Shown: positions 51,735 to 62,102 of the stretch, in pieces
How the letters are laid out: every line of letters starts with the position of its first letter
Position numbering within the stretch: the stretch's first letter is position 1
Assembly: GCF_008630915.1 (NCBI RefSeq)
Contig: NZ_CP043909.1
Location: forward strand, 310,001-374,000
Source: Acinetobacter suaedae
GTDB taxonomy: Bacteria; Pseudomonadota; Gammaproteobacteria; Pseudomonadales; Moraxellaceae
Direction of reading: 5' to 3'
Length of the DNA: 64,000 nucleotides
The notes under the pieces: model-generated
Databases searched by the model: none
Told to the model about the DNA's origin: nothing
What the model saw: only the letters and a program-made list of their open reading frames with translations
Made by a program: the position numbers and the translations under genes

Positions 51735-53000
51735 ATGAATAGGTTAAAACAAACTTATCTACTAAGTGTTTTATTCAGCAGTGTGTTGTTGTCAGCATGT
51801 GGGGGGAGTAGTAACTCATCTAGCTCATCATCAAATACACAAAAGCCAGAACAGCCAGCTCAAAGTCATGAAGGTCGTCTAGCCATTGCCAATGCGGATA
51901 CAGAACGTCCTTCGTTATCGGTCTATGACCTTAAAGATCAGAAAGTGATTGATACCAAAGCATTAAATTACATGCCTTCAGCGATGTATAGCAGCCCTCA
52001 ATTACGTTATGCAGTGATGTTGAGCCGTAATAATGGGGTGGTGCAATTTGCTGATGGTGGTGTCTTTACGCAAAGCAACCAACTCAAAATCAATACACCT
52101 AATATCTTAACGTTCCAATTGAGTGGTGCAACGCCTGCACATTATCGTAGTTTCAATGGTATGGCGGCGTTGTTCTATGATGGTAGCGATACAGAGGTGT
52201 CTAAGTTTGATGTGTTCAATGACGGCATGATCACTCAGAAAATTATAGCCACTCAACAGCTGCCAAAAAGACATCATGGTGTTGCTGAACCACGTGGTGA
52301 GTATGTGTTAAGTACTTATCTGCCAACAGATGCAAGCACATTAAGCATAGTCAAAAGCTATCATATTCATGGTGATCACTTCCATGAAGAGCAGACTTTA
52401 ACCAATCCATGTAATCGTTTACATGGAGCAGCCTCGATTGCTAAATATGCTGCATTTGGCTGTGAAGATGGTGTTTTGGTCGTCGAACAGAAGAAAGATG
52501 CATTTGTAGATAAAAAGGTTTTTATTGACCAACGAATTTCTACCATTGCAGGGCATGAAAAAATTAATCAGTTTGCTGCTTTTGCATCAGGTACACATGA
52601 TTTATTTATTGTTGATCCTGAAAAATTAAATGCAATGAGCTTAAATTGGTCAGTAGGTGCGAAAGAATTAGATGGGACAACGGCTGTTCGACGTTTACAG
52701 CAAAGTTTTGATGCGACAGGGCGCTATCTCGCGATTTTAGATAGTATGGGAGCTGTACATGTCATTGATACACAAACTTGGCAACGTCTTGGTCAGATCC
52801 AAGCGATTCAAAATGTAATTGGTGGTGAGCTTGCTAAAAGCCGTTTAGTGGTCAATGCCGCTTCGGATACGCTATTTATCAATAACACTGAAGCAAAAAC
52901 CATTATTGAACTTGATTTGAAAAACTTAAAAATCAAGCAAACCATTCAATTGAATGATGTACCAAACACCTTTACTTGGTTAGGGGTAGTAAAAAATTAA
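51735..53000 (+). CDS. Lipoprotein with beta-propeller-like repeats (AztD-like)
   Basis: 421 residues. Signal MNRLKQTYLLSVLFSSVLLSAC, lipobox LSAC, then a Ser/Asn/Gly linker. The mature part reads as a WD/YVTN-like propeller: SVYDLKDQKVIDTK, HVIDTQTWQRLGQIQ, NNTEAKTIIELDL. It has a His-rich segment HIHGDHFHEE and the block CNRLHGAASIAKYAAFGCEDGVLV, which resembles the periplasmic zinc chaperone AztD. A zinc-handling role is a reasonable inference; no zinc ABC transporter genes are adjacent. The ATG at 51735 has AGGA upstream; a start at 51678 would spoil the signal. Confidence 0.72.
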   Translation: MNRLKQTYLLSVLFSSVLLSACGGSSNSSSSSSNTQKPEQPAQSHEGRLAIANADTERPSLSVYDLKDQKVIDTKALNYMPSAMYSSPQLRYAVMLSRNNGVVQFADGGVFTQSNQLKINTPNILTFQLSGATPAHYRSFNGMAALFYDGSDTEVSKFDVFNDGMITQKIIATQQLPKRHHGVAEPRGEYVLSTYLPTDASTLSIVKSYHIHGDHFHEEQTLTNPCNRLHGAASIAKYAAFGCEDGVLVVEQKKDAFVDKKVFIDQRISTIAGHEKINQFAAFASGTHDLFIVDPEKLNAMSLNWSVGAKELDGTTAVRRLQQSFDATGRYLAILDSMGAVHVIDTQTWQRLGQIQAIQNVIGGELAKSRLVVNAASDTLFINNTEAKTIIELDLKNLKIKQTIQLNDVPNTFTWLGVVKN

Positions 53001-53014
53001 CTGATATTTGCGTA

Positions 53015-53046
53015 TAAAAAAAACAGCCCAAAGTGGGCTGTTTTTT
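53015..53046. terminator. Bidirectional terminator
   Basis: AAAAACAGCCCA-AAG-TGGGCTGTTTTT between the convergent AztD-like and DASS transporter genes. Confidence 0.9.
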
Positions 53047-53089
53047 AGGTCAGGACTTCTACAAATCGATAGAGCTGTAGGCCTTAAAA

Positions 53090-54505
53090 TTAGAGGAAGA
53101 AGAGGTAGATAAAGATCGACACGACCGCCACACACAATACATTCAACATAAAGCCGACTTTCATCATTTCACTTTGTTGAATATGCCCAGTACCAAATAC
53201 AATCGCATTTGGTGGCGTTGCAACAGGAAGCATAAAGGCACATGACGCACCGATACCAATCACAATCACAAGAATTTCTTTTGGTAACCCCATTTGCGCA
53301 GCAATTGCAGCAAATACAGGAACCAATAAAGCTGCAGATGCAGTATTACTGGTCAACTCGGTTAAGAAAATAATAAAGGCTGCGACCACAACAATCACAA
53401 CGAATGGAGAGGCATCGCCGAAAGCATTGGCTAGTGTTTGGCCCAGCACCAATGAAGAGCCTGAATCTTTTAAAACCGCACTTAAAGTTAAACCACCGCC
53501 GAAGAGCATCAATACGCCCCAATCAGTGTTATCTGAAATATCTTTCCATGTGGCAATACCTAAAATCACCACCATACACGCAGCGCTCAGGGCGACCCAT
53601 GTATCTGGTTGGCTGATTCCGAATTTCTCACTTACGCTTTTGCCAAAAATCCAACCGATTGCAGTGACAATAAATAAAATCATGGTCAGTAGACGGTCGC
53701 GATTCCAAGGAATCGATTCAGCTTTAAACTCAATTCGGTGATTTAATTTAGGACGTAAAATGAAATATAGACTGATGAGCATGGCAGGGAAAATTAATAA
53801 CATCAGCGGTAAGCCGATTTTCATCCAGTCCGCGAAATCATAGCCTAAAGCTTTTGCCGCAATTGCGTTTGGTGGTGAACCAACCAATGTTCCTAAACCG
53901 CCAATGTTGGCTGAATAAGCGATCCCCAGCAAAATAAAAACAAAGGTTTTACGTTCTTTAGCAATATCTAAATGTGTTAATAAGCCTAATGCAAGAGGGA
54001 GCATCATCGCTGCGGTTGCTGTATTCGAAATCCACATTGACAAAAAGGCAGTCACAATACAGATCGCCAAGACCGCTAAGCCCAAATGTCCACGTGATAA
54101 GGCGATCACCCACATTGCAATCTTTCGGTCAAGCTTTTGCACATGTAATGCTGTTGCTAGAGCAAAACCCCCGAAAAATAGGAAAATAATTGGGTCAGCG
54201 AAAGTGCTCAGAGCTTTAGTGGTTGTGATCGGACTGACTTCATCATTGCTGCCTACACTTGGCATTCCGATGAGTACAGCGAGCACAGGAACCATAAGTG
54301 CTGTAATGGTGATGTGGATTGCTTCTGTGAGCCATAAAACACCAATAAAGAATAATAAACTTAAACCTTTGTTGGCATTTTGCTCATAAGGGAGAATTTC
54401 ATATAAACCGAATGACAGCAAGGCTGCAATCGCAATAATCACCCAACCGCGTAGCACGCCTTTCGGCATCGCATTGGTTGGTGTTTCTAAGTGAGGAACA
54501 TTCAT
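53090..54505 (-). CDS. DASS (SLC13) family sodium-dependent anion transporter
   Basis: 471 residues, about 11-12 helices. The two SNT signatures are WISNTATAAMMLPLAL and TELTSNTASAALLVPV, which bind carboxylate and sodium. Other blocks are FGGFALATALHVQKLDRKIA and LMLFGGGLTLSAVLKDSG. Members import dicarboxylates or citrate. The exact substrate is not readable. Single gene. Confidence 0.9.
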   Translation of the reverse strand: MNVPHLETPTNAMPKGVLRGWVIIAIAALLSFGLYEILPYEQNANKGLSLLFFIGVLWLTEAIHITITALMVPVLAVLIGMPSVGSNDEVSPITTTKALSTFADPIIFLFFGGFALATALHVQKLDRKIAMWVIALSRGHLGLAVLAICIVTAFLSMWISNTATAAMMLPLALGLLTHLDIAKERKTFVFILLGIAYSANIGGLGTLVGSPPNAIAAKALGYDFADWMKIGLPLMLLIFPAMLISLYFILRPKLNHRIEFKAESIPWNRDRLLTMILFIVTAIGWIFGKSVSEKFGISQPDTWVALSAACMVVILGIATWKDISDNTDWGVLMLFGGGLTLSAVLKDSGSSLVLGQTLANAFGDASPFVVIVVVAAFIIFLTELTSNTASAALLVPVFAAIAAQMGLPKEILVIVIGIGASCAFMLPVATPPNAIVFGTGHIQQSEMMKVGFMLNVLCVAVVSIFIYLFFL

Positions 54506-55136
54506 ACAATATCCTTATTTGTGTTGTTATTTGTCATGAAGTTACATATGACAGAATAACGGTATTGCTCGCAATATATCGTAAATACTAACTTCGATCA
54601 TCCATGTAAAAATTTTCATTGAGCTGTCTGATTCATCCAACTCATGTCATAGATGCTGAGATTAATTTTTTGCTGGTAACTTAGGGATTGGATTAAAGAA
54701 AGTTGATCACTTAAAAGTGAAATGAGCAAAGTACTAATCCAGATTTTAAATTTAAATATTTTAAATCAATCCCTTATGTTTTTAAGCATCGTCCTGACTT
54801 TGATAAATCATTTCAAAGTTTATGCTGTCCAGTTTTTGTACGGTTGAATTTTATTGTATTTGGCGACTTATGGATATTTAGTTTTTTGATAAAAAAATAG
54901 GGAATATTTATTTCACTTATAAAACTATGTATGGTTGTATTTTATTGTTTTTAAATAATAAATTATATTTTTTGCAGGGTTAGACTTTAGTCTAATAATT
55001 GCTTAAATGTTGGGATATTAGGCGCTTTTTGATGAACGTGTGTATGTTTTAAGGTGTAAGTTAAATATACCTTCATGGTGATTAAGCATATAATTGCTCG
55101 ATTGATGATGACGACATAATTCTATTAAGGTGCATT
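54506..55136. other. Intergenic region (631 bases), AT-rich
   Basis: No gene is supported. It contains an imperfect 19-base direct repeat, TAYGGTTGWATTTTATTGT (54839-54857 and 54930-54948, two mismatches, 91 bases apart). It must hold the promoters of the DASS gene and the HPP-CBS gene. Confidence 0.55.
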
Positions 55137-56231
55137 GTGAGCTTGACCCAATCAGACTGGCTAAACGTTCTTAAACCGAATTATAAAGTCCTTCCCGTAA
55201 AAGAACGTTTGCTTTCGGCGGTAGGGGCTTTGTGCGGTTTAGCGATTTCATCTTTATTAAGCTGGTATGTTTTAGATGGTATGAATGCATGGTATATCGC
55301 ACCTATGGGAGCATCATCCGTTCTATTATTTGCTTTACCAAATAGCCCTTTAGCTCAGCCTTGGAATGTTGTTATTGGCAATACTTTGGCAGCTTTTATC
55401 GGAGTGGTATGTGTCGAATTATTGCCAGATTTAACAACCGCCTTTAGTGTTGCGGTGGGGTTAGCAATTTTTGTGATGATGACGACTGATTCCTTGCATC
55501 CGCCGAGTGGGGCAGTAGCAATTACAGCTGTATTAGGTGGTGATGCGGTTCATCGTCTAGGTTTTTATTTCATTCTTTATCCTGTATTGCTGAATACAAT
55601 CATATTGTTGCTGTTTGCGGTTTTGTTTAATCGTTTGATTGGACGTCATTACCCAATAACTGCACATATCAATGTGCGTTCTAAGGATCCAACACCAACA
55701 CAAAAGGTTTCGATCCAACCAAAAGATATCGAATATGCACTAGAGCAGCACACTGAGTTACTGGATATTAGTCAGTATGATTTAGAAAAAATTATTTTGG
55801 ATGCGCAAGAGCGTGCACAAGGGCGATTGCATCTTGATTTTGTCTGTCAGGACATTATGAGTAAAGATGTGATTAAACTGCATGAGGATGATGATATTCA
55901 TCAAGCCTTAGATAAATTTAAGGCAGTGAATTTGATGAGTTTGCCAGTTGTAAATAATCAGAATCACTTGGTTGGGACACTCGCTTTATATGAAGTAGTC
56001 GAGTGGTTTAAAAATGCCACGGATCCACGAAACTCTTGGCAGCATTACGTCAAACAAATTATGAGTCGACGTGTAGTAACGGTAGATCCAATGCAACCCA
56101 TTCAGGATTTGGTACCTTATTTTGTTGAGAAATCATTTAATTATATTCCTGTGATTGAACAACAGTGTTTAGTCGGGATGATTAGTCGTGCGGACATGAT
56201 TGCTGCTTTGCAACAACGATTAAGTCAATAA
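55137..56231 (+). CDS. HPP-family membrane protein with C-terminal CBS pair
   Basis: 364 residues. An N-terminal membrane domain (about residues 20-170, four to five helices) contains the HPPSGAVAITAVLGG motif that names the family. The C-terminal part (about 235-364) has two CBS domains: DIMSKDVIKLHEDDDIHQAL and QIMSRRVVTVDPMQPIQDL. CBS pairs bind adenylates and regulate the attached channel or transporter. Related HPP proteins of cyanobacteria import nitrite; here the ion is not known. Start is GTG with AAGGTG upstream. Confidence 0.88.
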   Translation: MSLTQSDWLNVLKPNYKVLPVKERLLSAVGALCGLAISSLLSWYVLDGMNAWYIAPMGASSVLLFALPNSPLAQPWNVVIGNTLAAFIGVVCVELLPDLTTAFSVAVGLAIFVMMTTDSLHPPSGAVAITAVLGGDAVHRLGFYFILYPVLLNTIILLLFAVLFNRLIGRHYPITAHINVRSKDPTPTQKVSIQPKDIEYALEQHTELLDISQYDLEKIILDAQERAQGRLHLDFVCQDIMSKDVIKLHEDDDIHQALDKFKAVNLMSLPVVNNQNHLVGTLALYEVVEWFKNATDPRNSWQHYVKQIMSRRVVTVDPMQPIQDLVPYFVEKSFNYIPVIEQQCLVGMISRADMIAALQQRLSQ

Positions 56232-56305
56232 ACTGATGAGCAAAAAAAAGCTACGGTTGTATTAGGGGTAAACTCAACCGTAGCGACCAAAATGGATAAG
56301 AGGGA

Positions 56306-56575
56306 TTAGTGGTTCATATTTTTCTCATCATAAATCGTTTTTACAGGTTGTTGATAACCTTGAATATGTGTGGCGTGTGTATCCTGCTTTTTTGGAATAA
56401 CCAGCCATAAAATGAGGTAGACCAAAATACCTGGAAATGCTGCACTCATAATCGAGATCACAACAAAAATTAGACGTAGTAAATTTGCATTCCAACCAAA
56501 TCGTTCAGCAATACCGCCCATTACACCTGCGATCATGCTTTTTTGGTTTGAGCGATATAAACCAGGATTGGTCAT
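56306..56575 (-). CDS. PspC-domain membrane protein
   Basis: 89 residues. It begins MTNPGLYRSNQKSMIAGVMG, then GGIAERFGWNANLLRLIFVV and one to two helices ending LILWLVIPKK, the classical PspC domain. PspC proteins sense or relieve membrane stress with PspA/PspB; neither is near. The polar tail is short. Single gene. Confidence 0.87.
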   Translation of the reverse strand: MTNPGLYRSNQKSMIAGVMGGIAERFGWNANLLRLIFVVISIMSAAFPGILVYLILWLVIPKKQDTHATHIQGYQQPVKTIYDEKNMNH

Positions 56576-56916
56576 TGAACTTCTCTCCTTAACTAAATGA
56601 AAGGTCAGTGAAAAATAAGTTTTTAACTTGTTGTTTACCGATAATTATGAGATAGGGGCAGTTCAAATAATTTAAAGTTTAAATAGGCGAGAAATTAGTT
56701 ACGATGTGTAATTTCTTGCTGGAAAAAAAGACAGTATCGCCTAAAATGCACCGACTTAATGCATGTCGTTTTACCTCATGCTAAGGTTTTATCGTTTTGC
56801 ATGGATACGAATTGATTCAAAGAGTTCGTATATTAATGTGGTTGATACACGCTAACATATTCCAAGTATGTAGGCTGATTACACGATAATCATGTTGATG
56901 TTAGAGATTTGTGGAT
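56576..56916. other. Intergenic region (341 bases)
   Basis: Promoter space for the divergent PspC-domain and NlpE-like genes. No ORF or strong inverted repeat is evident. Confidence 0.45.
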
Positions 56917-57573
56917 ATGCAGTTTAGGTTGTCCTTCCCGCATTTTAGTGTAGGAGTTTTATTGGTTCTAGGTTTGAGTGCTTGTGATAATCACCATCCT
57001 GAACCGACTCAACAAACTCCAATACAACCGAATCAAGATATGAAAGTTGTAGATGAGCAACCATCGGCGGCGGATGAGGGTGTGTCTTTAACTAAGATAG
57101 CGGGACAAGCATCGTTACCTTATTCGGGGAGTCGGGCACGCAATTTGACTCAACCTTCGGAAGCAAGTTTAGCTTATGTCGGGCGCTATCACGCTCGTAT
57201 CCCATGTTCTGATCCTTTTGCCGGTTGTGTGAATCAAGAAAATGAAGCTGAGTATATTCTCAATCTGCTTGAGGATGGTTCAGTTTATTGGACGAATACT
57301 AGTTTTGGTCGCCTTGGTATGGATCCTTCACGTAATGTCGCTAAAATAGAGCAGATGTGTAATCAAGTGCAATGGTATGCACATGAAGAGCAGAATGAAA
57401 TAATGGTGCGTTGCGACGCTGCAAATATTAATTTGTATTATCAGATTGATCGGAATCAGGATTTGGTTCTAGATTTAGATAAATTGTGGCATGGGAATAA
57501 TGGTGAGAATCAAGCATTCTTTAAAGAATACCCATTTCCTAAAAAAGCCTATGTCTTTAAAAAAGTCGATTAG
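56917..57573 (+). CDS. Lipoprotein, NlpE-like
   Basis: 218 residues. Signal MQFRLSFPHFSVGVLLVLGLSAC, lipobox LSAC. The linker is Gln/Pro-rich. From about residue 85 comes YVGRYHARIPCSDPFAGCVN, then EYILNLLEDGSVYWTNTSFGR, resembling the NlpE N-terminal domain, in which a CxxC-like pair reports envelope or copper stress. The Cys spacing here is longer than usual. The ATG at 56917 is preferred over GTG 56911. Confidence 0.7.
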   Translation: MQFRLSFPHFSVGVLLVLGLSACDNHHPEPTQQTPIQPNQDMKVVDEQPSAADEGVSLTKIAGQASLPYSGSRARNLTQPSEASLAYVGRYHARIPCSDPFAGCVNQENEAEYILNLLEDGSVYWTNTSFGRLGMDPSRNVAKIEQMCNQVQWYAHEEQNEIMVRCDAANINLYYQIDRNQDLVLDLDKLWHGNNGENQAFFKEYPFPKKAYVFKKVD

Positions 57574-57577
57574 ACAT

Positions 57578-57607
57578 AAAAAAGAGCGCTTAAAGCGCTC
57601 TTTTTTT
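57578..57607. terminator. Bidirectional terminator
   Basis: AAAAAGAGCGCTT / AAGCGCTCTTTTT with a minimal loop, between the convergent lipoprotein and acyl-CoA dehydrogenase genes. Confidence 0.9.
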
Positions 57608-57617
57608 ACAGTTTCGA

Positions 57618-59441
57618 TTAGTAATCGAAACTGAAATGTTCTGGTGCAAGAGATGTCAAGGTGCGTGACGGTGTAACCATTGATTCAGCATGACCTTGAG
57701 CGCGTGGTAATAAACGGTCAAAGTAGAAGTCTGCAACTTTAATTTTTGCTTTATAGAACTCAGGCGTTTCGATACCATTGCCAGCTTCTAATTTCTCAGA
57801 AGCAATTACTGCTTGTTGAGCCCAGAAGTAAGCCATCATCACATAACCAGAGAACATCAAGAAATCTACTGAAGCAGAAGACACGATGTCACGGTCTTTA
57901 CGTGCAGCAAGCATGATACGAACAGTTAAGGTATTCCACTGTGCACATAGCTTAGTTAAGTCCCATGCAAAACGACGTAAGTATTTATTACGTGCATGCG
58001 TTGCACAGAACTTTAAGATTTCAGCAGTGTAGTCACGAACGACTTTACCTTTAGAGCTCAAAAGTACTTTACGGCCGATGAGGTCTAGTGCTTGGATACC
58101 CGTTGTACCTTCATACAACGTTGAGATACGAGCATCGCGTGCGATTTGTTCCATACCCCATTCACGGATATAACCATGACCACCGTAAACTTGCATACCA
58201 TGGTTTGCTGCTTCTAAACCAAGTTCAGTTAAGAAACCTTTAAGAATTGGTGTATAGAAGCCAAGCTTGTCATCATATTCTTCAAATTTAGCTTGATCGC
58301 CATTTGCTAAAGCATCAGACATTTTGTCTGCAAGTTTTGCAGCATGGTAGATCATTGAGCGACCACCTTCAGCAATTGCTTTTTGAGTTAATAGCATACG
58401 ACGTACATCTGCATGGTGAATAATCGCATCACCTACGCGCTCAGGTTCTTTCTTACCCGAAAGAGCACGCATTGACATACGGTCTTTTGCATAAGGTAAA
58501 GCACCTTGGAAAGATAATTCAGCGTGTGCGATACCTTGAACAGCAGTACCGATACGAGCAGTATTCATAAAGGTAAACATTGCATGTAAACCTTTGTTGA
58601 TTTCGCCAATCAAGTAACCTGTTGCATTATCAAAGTTTAATACGGCAGTTGCAGATGCTTTGATCCCCATCTTGTGTTCGATCGAACCACAAGAAACCGT
58701 ATTGCGTTCACCTACACCGCCATCAGCAGTCGGGATGAATTTAGGTACGATGAATAAAGAAATACCACGTGTACCAGCTGGTGCGTCTGGAAGACGAGCA
58801 AGTACGATATGGATGATGTTCTCAGTTAAATCATGCTCACCTGCAGAGATGAAGATTTTAGTACCAGAGATTTTATAAGTGCCGTCAGCAGCAGGTTCTG
58901 CTTTAGTTTTTACTTGACCTAAGTCAGTACCACATTGAGGCTCGGTTAAGCACATTGTGCCAGACCAAGTACCTTCAACAAGTTTAGGCATATAGGTGTT
59001 TTTTTGTTCATCTGTACCAAATTGCATGATGGTATTCATACAACCTGTACTTAAACCTGGATACATGGTGAATGACCAGTTGGCAGTACCCATCATTTCA
59101 GATTTAATGAGGTTCAAAGACATTGGTAAGCCTTGGCCACCAAATTCTTCAGGATAAGAAAGACCTTGCCAGCCGCCCATAACAAATTGGTCATATGCTT
59201 CTTTAAAACCTTTAGGCGTCGTGACTTCACCATTGTTGAATGTGCAGCCTTCTTCATCACCAGATTGGTTAAGTGGAGAAAGCACATTTTCGCAATAATC
59301 TGCTGCACCTTCCAAAATCATATCTACAGTTTCAGCATCCGCATTTTGACCACTTGTCAAAGTTTGGTAATGTGCTGGATAATCTAACATTTCGTTCATC
59401 AAGAAACGAACATCACGGAGCGGGGCTTTATATGCTGGCAT
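57618..59441 (-). CDS. Acyl-CoA dehydrogenase (large, ~600-residue type)
   Basis: 607 residues. An N-terminal helical extension (MPAYKAPLRDVRFLMNEML) is typical of this subfamily. The core has MCLTEPQCGTDLGQVKTKA and the FAD/substrate loops EHKMGIKASATAVLNFDNA. The C-terminal catalytic region has MQVYGGHGYIREWGMEQIARDARISTLYEGTTGIQALDL (in parts), where the Glu of YEGT is the usual active-site base. A further C-terminal domain extends to FSFDY. It oxidises acyl-CoA in beta-oxidation, passing electrons to ETF. Confidence 0.93.
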   Translation of the reverse strand: MPAYKAPLRDVRFLMNEMLDYPAHYQTLTSGQNADAETVDMILEGAADYCENVLSPLNQSGDEEGCTFNNGEVTTPKGFKEAYDQFVMGGWQGLSYPEEFGGQGLPMSLNLIKSEMMGTANWSFTMYPGLSTGCMNTIMQFGTDEQKNTYMPKLVEGTWSGTMCLTEPQCGTDLGQVKTKAEPAADGTYKISGTKIFISAGEHDLTENIIHIVLARLPDAPAGTRGISLFIVPKFIPTADGGVGERNTVSCGSIEHKMGIKASATAVLNFDNATGYLIGEINKGLHAMFTFMNTARIGTAVQGIAHAELSFQGALPYAKDRMSMRALSGKKEPERVGDAIIHHADVRRMLLTQKAIAEGGRSMIYHAAKLADKMSDALANGDQAKFEEYDDKLGFYTPILKGFLTELGLEAANHGMQVYGGHGYIREWGMEQIARDARISTLYEGTTGIQALDLIGRKVLLSSKGKVVRDYTAEILKFCATHARNKYLRRFAWDLTKLCAQWNTLTVRIMLAARKDRDIVSSASVDFLMFSGYVMMAYFWAQQAVIASEKLEAGNGIETPEFYKAKIKVADFYFDRLLPRAQGHAESMVTPSRTLTSLAPEHFSFDY

Positions 59442-59681
59442 AATCTTAATCCTGTATTTGAATCATTTTGGATTATCTGTTTCGATAATTTAGATTATTC
59501 ACAATGGTAATCAAAATACATTGATAAGCCCAGTAGAAAAAAATGTCAGAAAAGCGAATTTTGTAAGGCTTTGATTCGTGAGCTAGTCCTTTTTTTATTT
59601 GATTTTTAAACGTAAGTCTACAATAGGAATAGGTCGTTTTTTTATTGAAAATATAATGATATAAGGGTGATTGGTAAAACT

Positions 59682-62084
59682 ATGCGTTTAAAATATTTAA
59701 CTTTATGCTTATTGGGGTTAAGTCTGTCAGCTTGTTCACAGCATGTCATTAAAACCAATACTGCTCAGATGGGGTTGGAGCAAAAAGCGATTAATAGCAT
59801 CAATGCAATGTATGAATATCCAAGTTATGATTATCGTGGAAAGTTTAATATCAATGTTGAGCAGGATCGTGATCAATCAAGCAATTCAAAAACTAAAACA
59901 ACCTTAGATGCTGGGGTGAAGCAAAAAGTCGATCAGTACTTACGAGAGCAGAAAGTCAAACTGAATCAACAGCAAAAACAAGCGTTATATGATGCAATGG
60001 CACAAGACAATAGTTCCTATGGTCAAGCCAAAGTGGATAAGGTCATTCATGGAATGGCGACGATCTTGAATGATATGCAGTTTGAATACGATGGTTCCGT
60101 GCATTATCGTCAAAAAATAGGCTCGTTTAATTTAACCGCAAGATATGAAAAACCGACGTTATTGGTACAAGCTAAAGTACCCATGGTATTGGATTTGAAT
60201 GAGCATAAGTTCTATGTCAATTACTTTGGTTTGATGCCGTATTTGGTGAATAAAGAAAATCAGAATAATTTAGCTTATTTTGATTTTTCTAAGTATCAAA
60301 GCTTGATTAAACAAGTCGATTATAAGAAGTTTGTTGAGTATCTCAAAGCATCAAGTGGTGTATTTTATCGTTTAGCTGACTCGCAAAATATCCATACTTT
60401 ACCTGTGTCATCTGCAGAGCGCACCGCGGGTGTCGTTGAAAAAATTCGTTTAAAAACCACTATTGAAGAGGCGATCTTACAGTCAACTTTATATGGTAAG
60501 GTCAATGAAAAATATTTAATGCAAGGCATTTTAAATATTAATGAACAGAGCCTAGAAAAATTGATTGCAGATGAAGTTGATGCGCAAAGTAAGAGTAGAA
60601 CAGGATCTTCTAAAAATACTAAAGCTTCCTCGAATGATGCGAGTGTGGTAAGTCAGCAATTGTATCAATTAGTCAATCAACACTTTGGTGTTGAGGGGGA
60701 GGAGGATACCTATGGTTCTGTATCCGATGAAGTGTCTGTTGCTGCTTTAGAAGCAATGGCCGCAGCGGAAGCAAACAACGCTACAGCGAGGGAAAGTAAA
60801 TATAATAGCAGTGATGCAACCAGTGAAGTAAATCTCGAAGCAATAATGGCAGCGGCCGATGCACCTCAAACTGTTGCTAGGGACGATGATGTGGAAGCTA
60901 CTGATGAAAATGGCTTAAGTCGTGAGCAGTGTGGTTCTTTATTATCAAATCCAAAAATCATCTATGGTGATGCTCAGTATTGCCAAAGTATGCATGGCAT
61001 TGATGTGTTTCATCCAACACAGCCCAACACCTCTGATTTAGTTTCCTATATTGCAAAATTAAGTGCTTTAGAAGAATTATTTTCTGTCTATAACCAAGCG
61101 CAGTTTATTGATGATCATGCATTCAAAACACTATGGATGAAACACCAAACTGAAATTAATCAAGCTTTACCTGCGAAGGATAAACGCAATCCATTGATCA
61201 TGGATATTAGTTTGGATGAAAAAGGACGCGCGATTAATTATGACTATGATCTAAATTACACCTCTCCAGAATTGCGATCACGTGTGAACATTAAAGCGGA
61301 TATGCAAGTTTTGAATTATGGGAAAGGCACACCAATTGACCGGGCGCAATTAAAGCGTGCGAGAACATGGTCAGAAGTGAGTAAGGGGTCGATGTTAGAG
61401 CAAACGATTGAACGTTTTTCTGAAAAAATGGGACAGTCGGGGATTGTAGAGCGCGAAGCTCAACCTTATACCTTGTCTTTAGATGATCAACTGAAAGAGA
61501 TTGCTGCACAACGTTATGATGCAACTCGTTCTTATGAGCAAACGTATAAAGCCATATTTATTACTAAATTAACAGAAAGCTCGCCACAGATTGTACAGCG
61601 TTATTCAACTCAAGAGTTGCAAGAAATAGCAAGTGTCTATGCGTATTGGTACTCAAGTGAAGAAGTCTATAATCCAAAGGGTGCAGCACTCAAAACGATA
61701 GAAGCATTGCAGAAGAAACATCATTTAGAAGACGATGAACAGTTCAATCATCCTTTGGGGGAAGCTGTGTATCGTATTGTGAGTTATGCGATGCGTAGTG
61801 ACCAAGATCGCCAGGCATGGAAAAAGTTGCAAGCACAATATAAACAGCCGCAGCAGTTATTTGCTAAACAATATCAAATTCAATTTGAACGTGAGAATGG
61901 TGCCTCAAGTGAGGAGAAAATCTTGCTAGAGCAAACTGCAAATATTTTAGGACAAGTTTATGTGGCAGCACGTCATAACAAGTTGACTCTGAAAACAATT
62001 CAAAACTTAAAGGTTGAACATGAAGCATTTATTGATTATGAAATCTTTAAAGATGTTTATCAAAAGATGCTGAGTCCGAAATAG
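59682..62084 (+). CDS. Large lipoprotein of unknown function (paralogue 1)
   Basis: 800 residues. Signal MRLKYLTLCLLGLSLSAC, lipobox LSAC. The N-terminal half resembles the next gene: VQAKVPMVLDLNEHKFYVNY parallels IKVPLAIDLKQARLYADV. The middle (about 300-420) is an Ala/Ser/Glu/Asp-rich spacer (VAALEAMAAAEANNATARE). The C-terminal half has MDISLDEKGRAINYDYDLNY and QYRYS-like helical repeats. No enzymatic motif is visible. The ATG at 59682 gives the lipoprotein signal; GTG at 59667 is an alternative. Followed by a terminator, then its paralogue. Confidence 0.75.
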   Translation: MRLKYLTLCLLGLSLSACSQHVIKTNTAQMGLEQKAINSINAMYEYPSYDYRGKFNINVEQDRDQSSNSKTKTTLDAGVKQKVDQYLREQKVKLNQQQKQALYDAMAQDNSSYGQAKVDKVIHGMATILNDMQFEYDGSVHYRQKIGSFNLTARYEKPTLLVQAKVPMVLDLNEHKFYVNYFGLMPYLVNKENQNNLAYFDFSKYQSLIKQVDYKKFVEYLKASSGVFYRLADSQNIHTLPVSSAERTAGVVEKIRLKTTIEEAILQSTLYGKVNEKYLMQGILNINEQSLEKLIADEVDAQSKSRTGSSKNTKASSNDASVVSQQLYQLVNQHFGVEGEEDTYGSVSDEVSVAALEAMAAAEANNATARESKYNSSDATSEVNLEAIMAAADAPQTVARDDDVEATDENGLSREQCGSLLSNPKIIYGDAQYCQSMHGIDVFHPTQPNTSDLVSYIAKLSALEELFSVYNQAQFIDDHAFKTLWMKHQTEINQALPAKDKRNPLIMDISLDEKGRAINYDYDLNYTSPELRSRVNIKADMQVLNYGKGTPIDRAQLKRARTWSEVSKGSMLEQTIERFSEKMGQSGIVEREAQPYTLSLDDQLKEIAAQRYDATRSYEQTYKAIFITKLTESSPQIVQRYSTQELQEIASVYAYWYSSEEVYNPKGAALKTIEALQKKHHLEDDEQFNHPLGEAVYRIVSYAMRSDQDRQAWKKLQAQYKQPQQLFAKQYQIQFERENGASSEEKILLEQTANILGQVYVAARHNKLTLKTIQNLKVEHEAFIDYEIFKDVYQKMLSPK

Positions 62085-62102
62085 GATATTTATGTTATAC
62101 AA

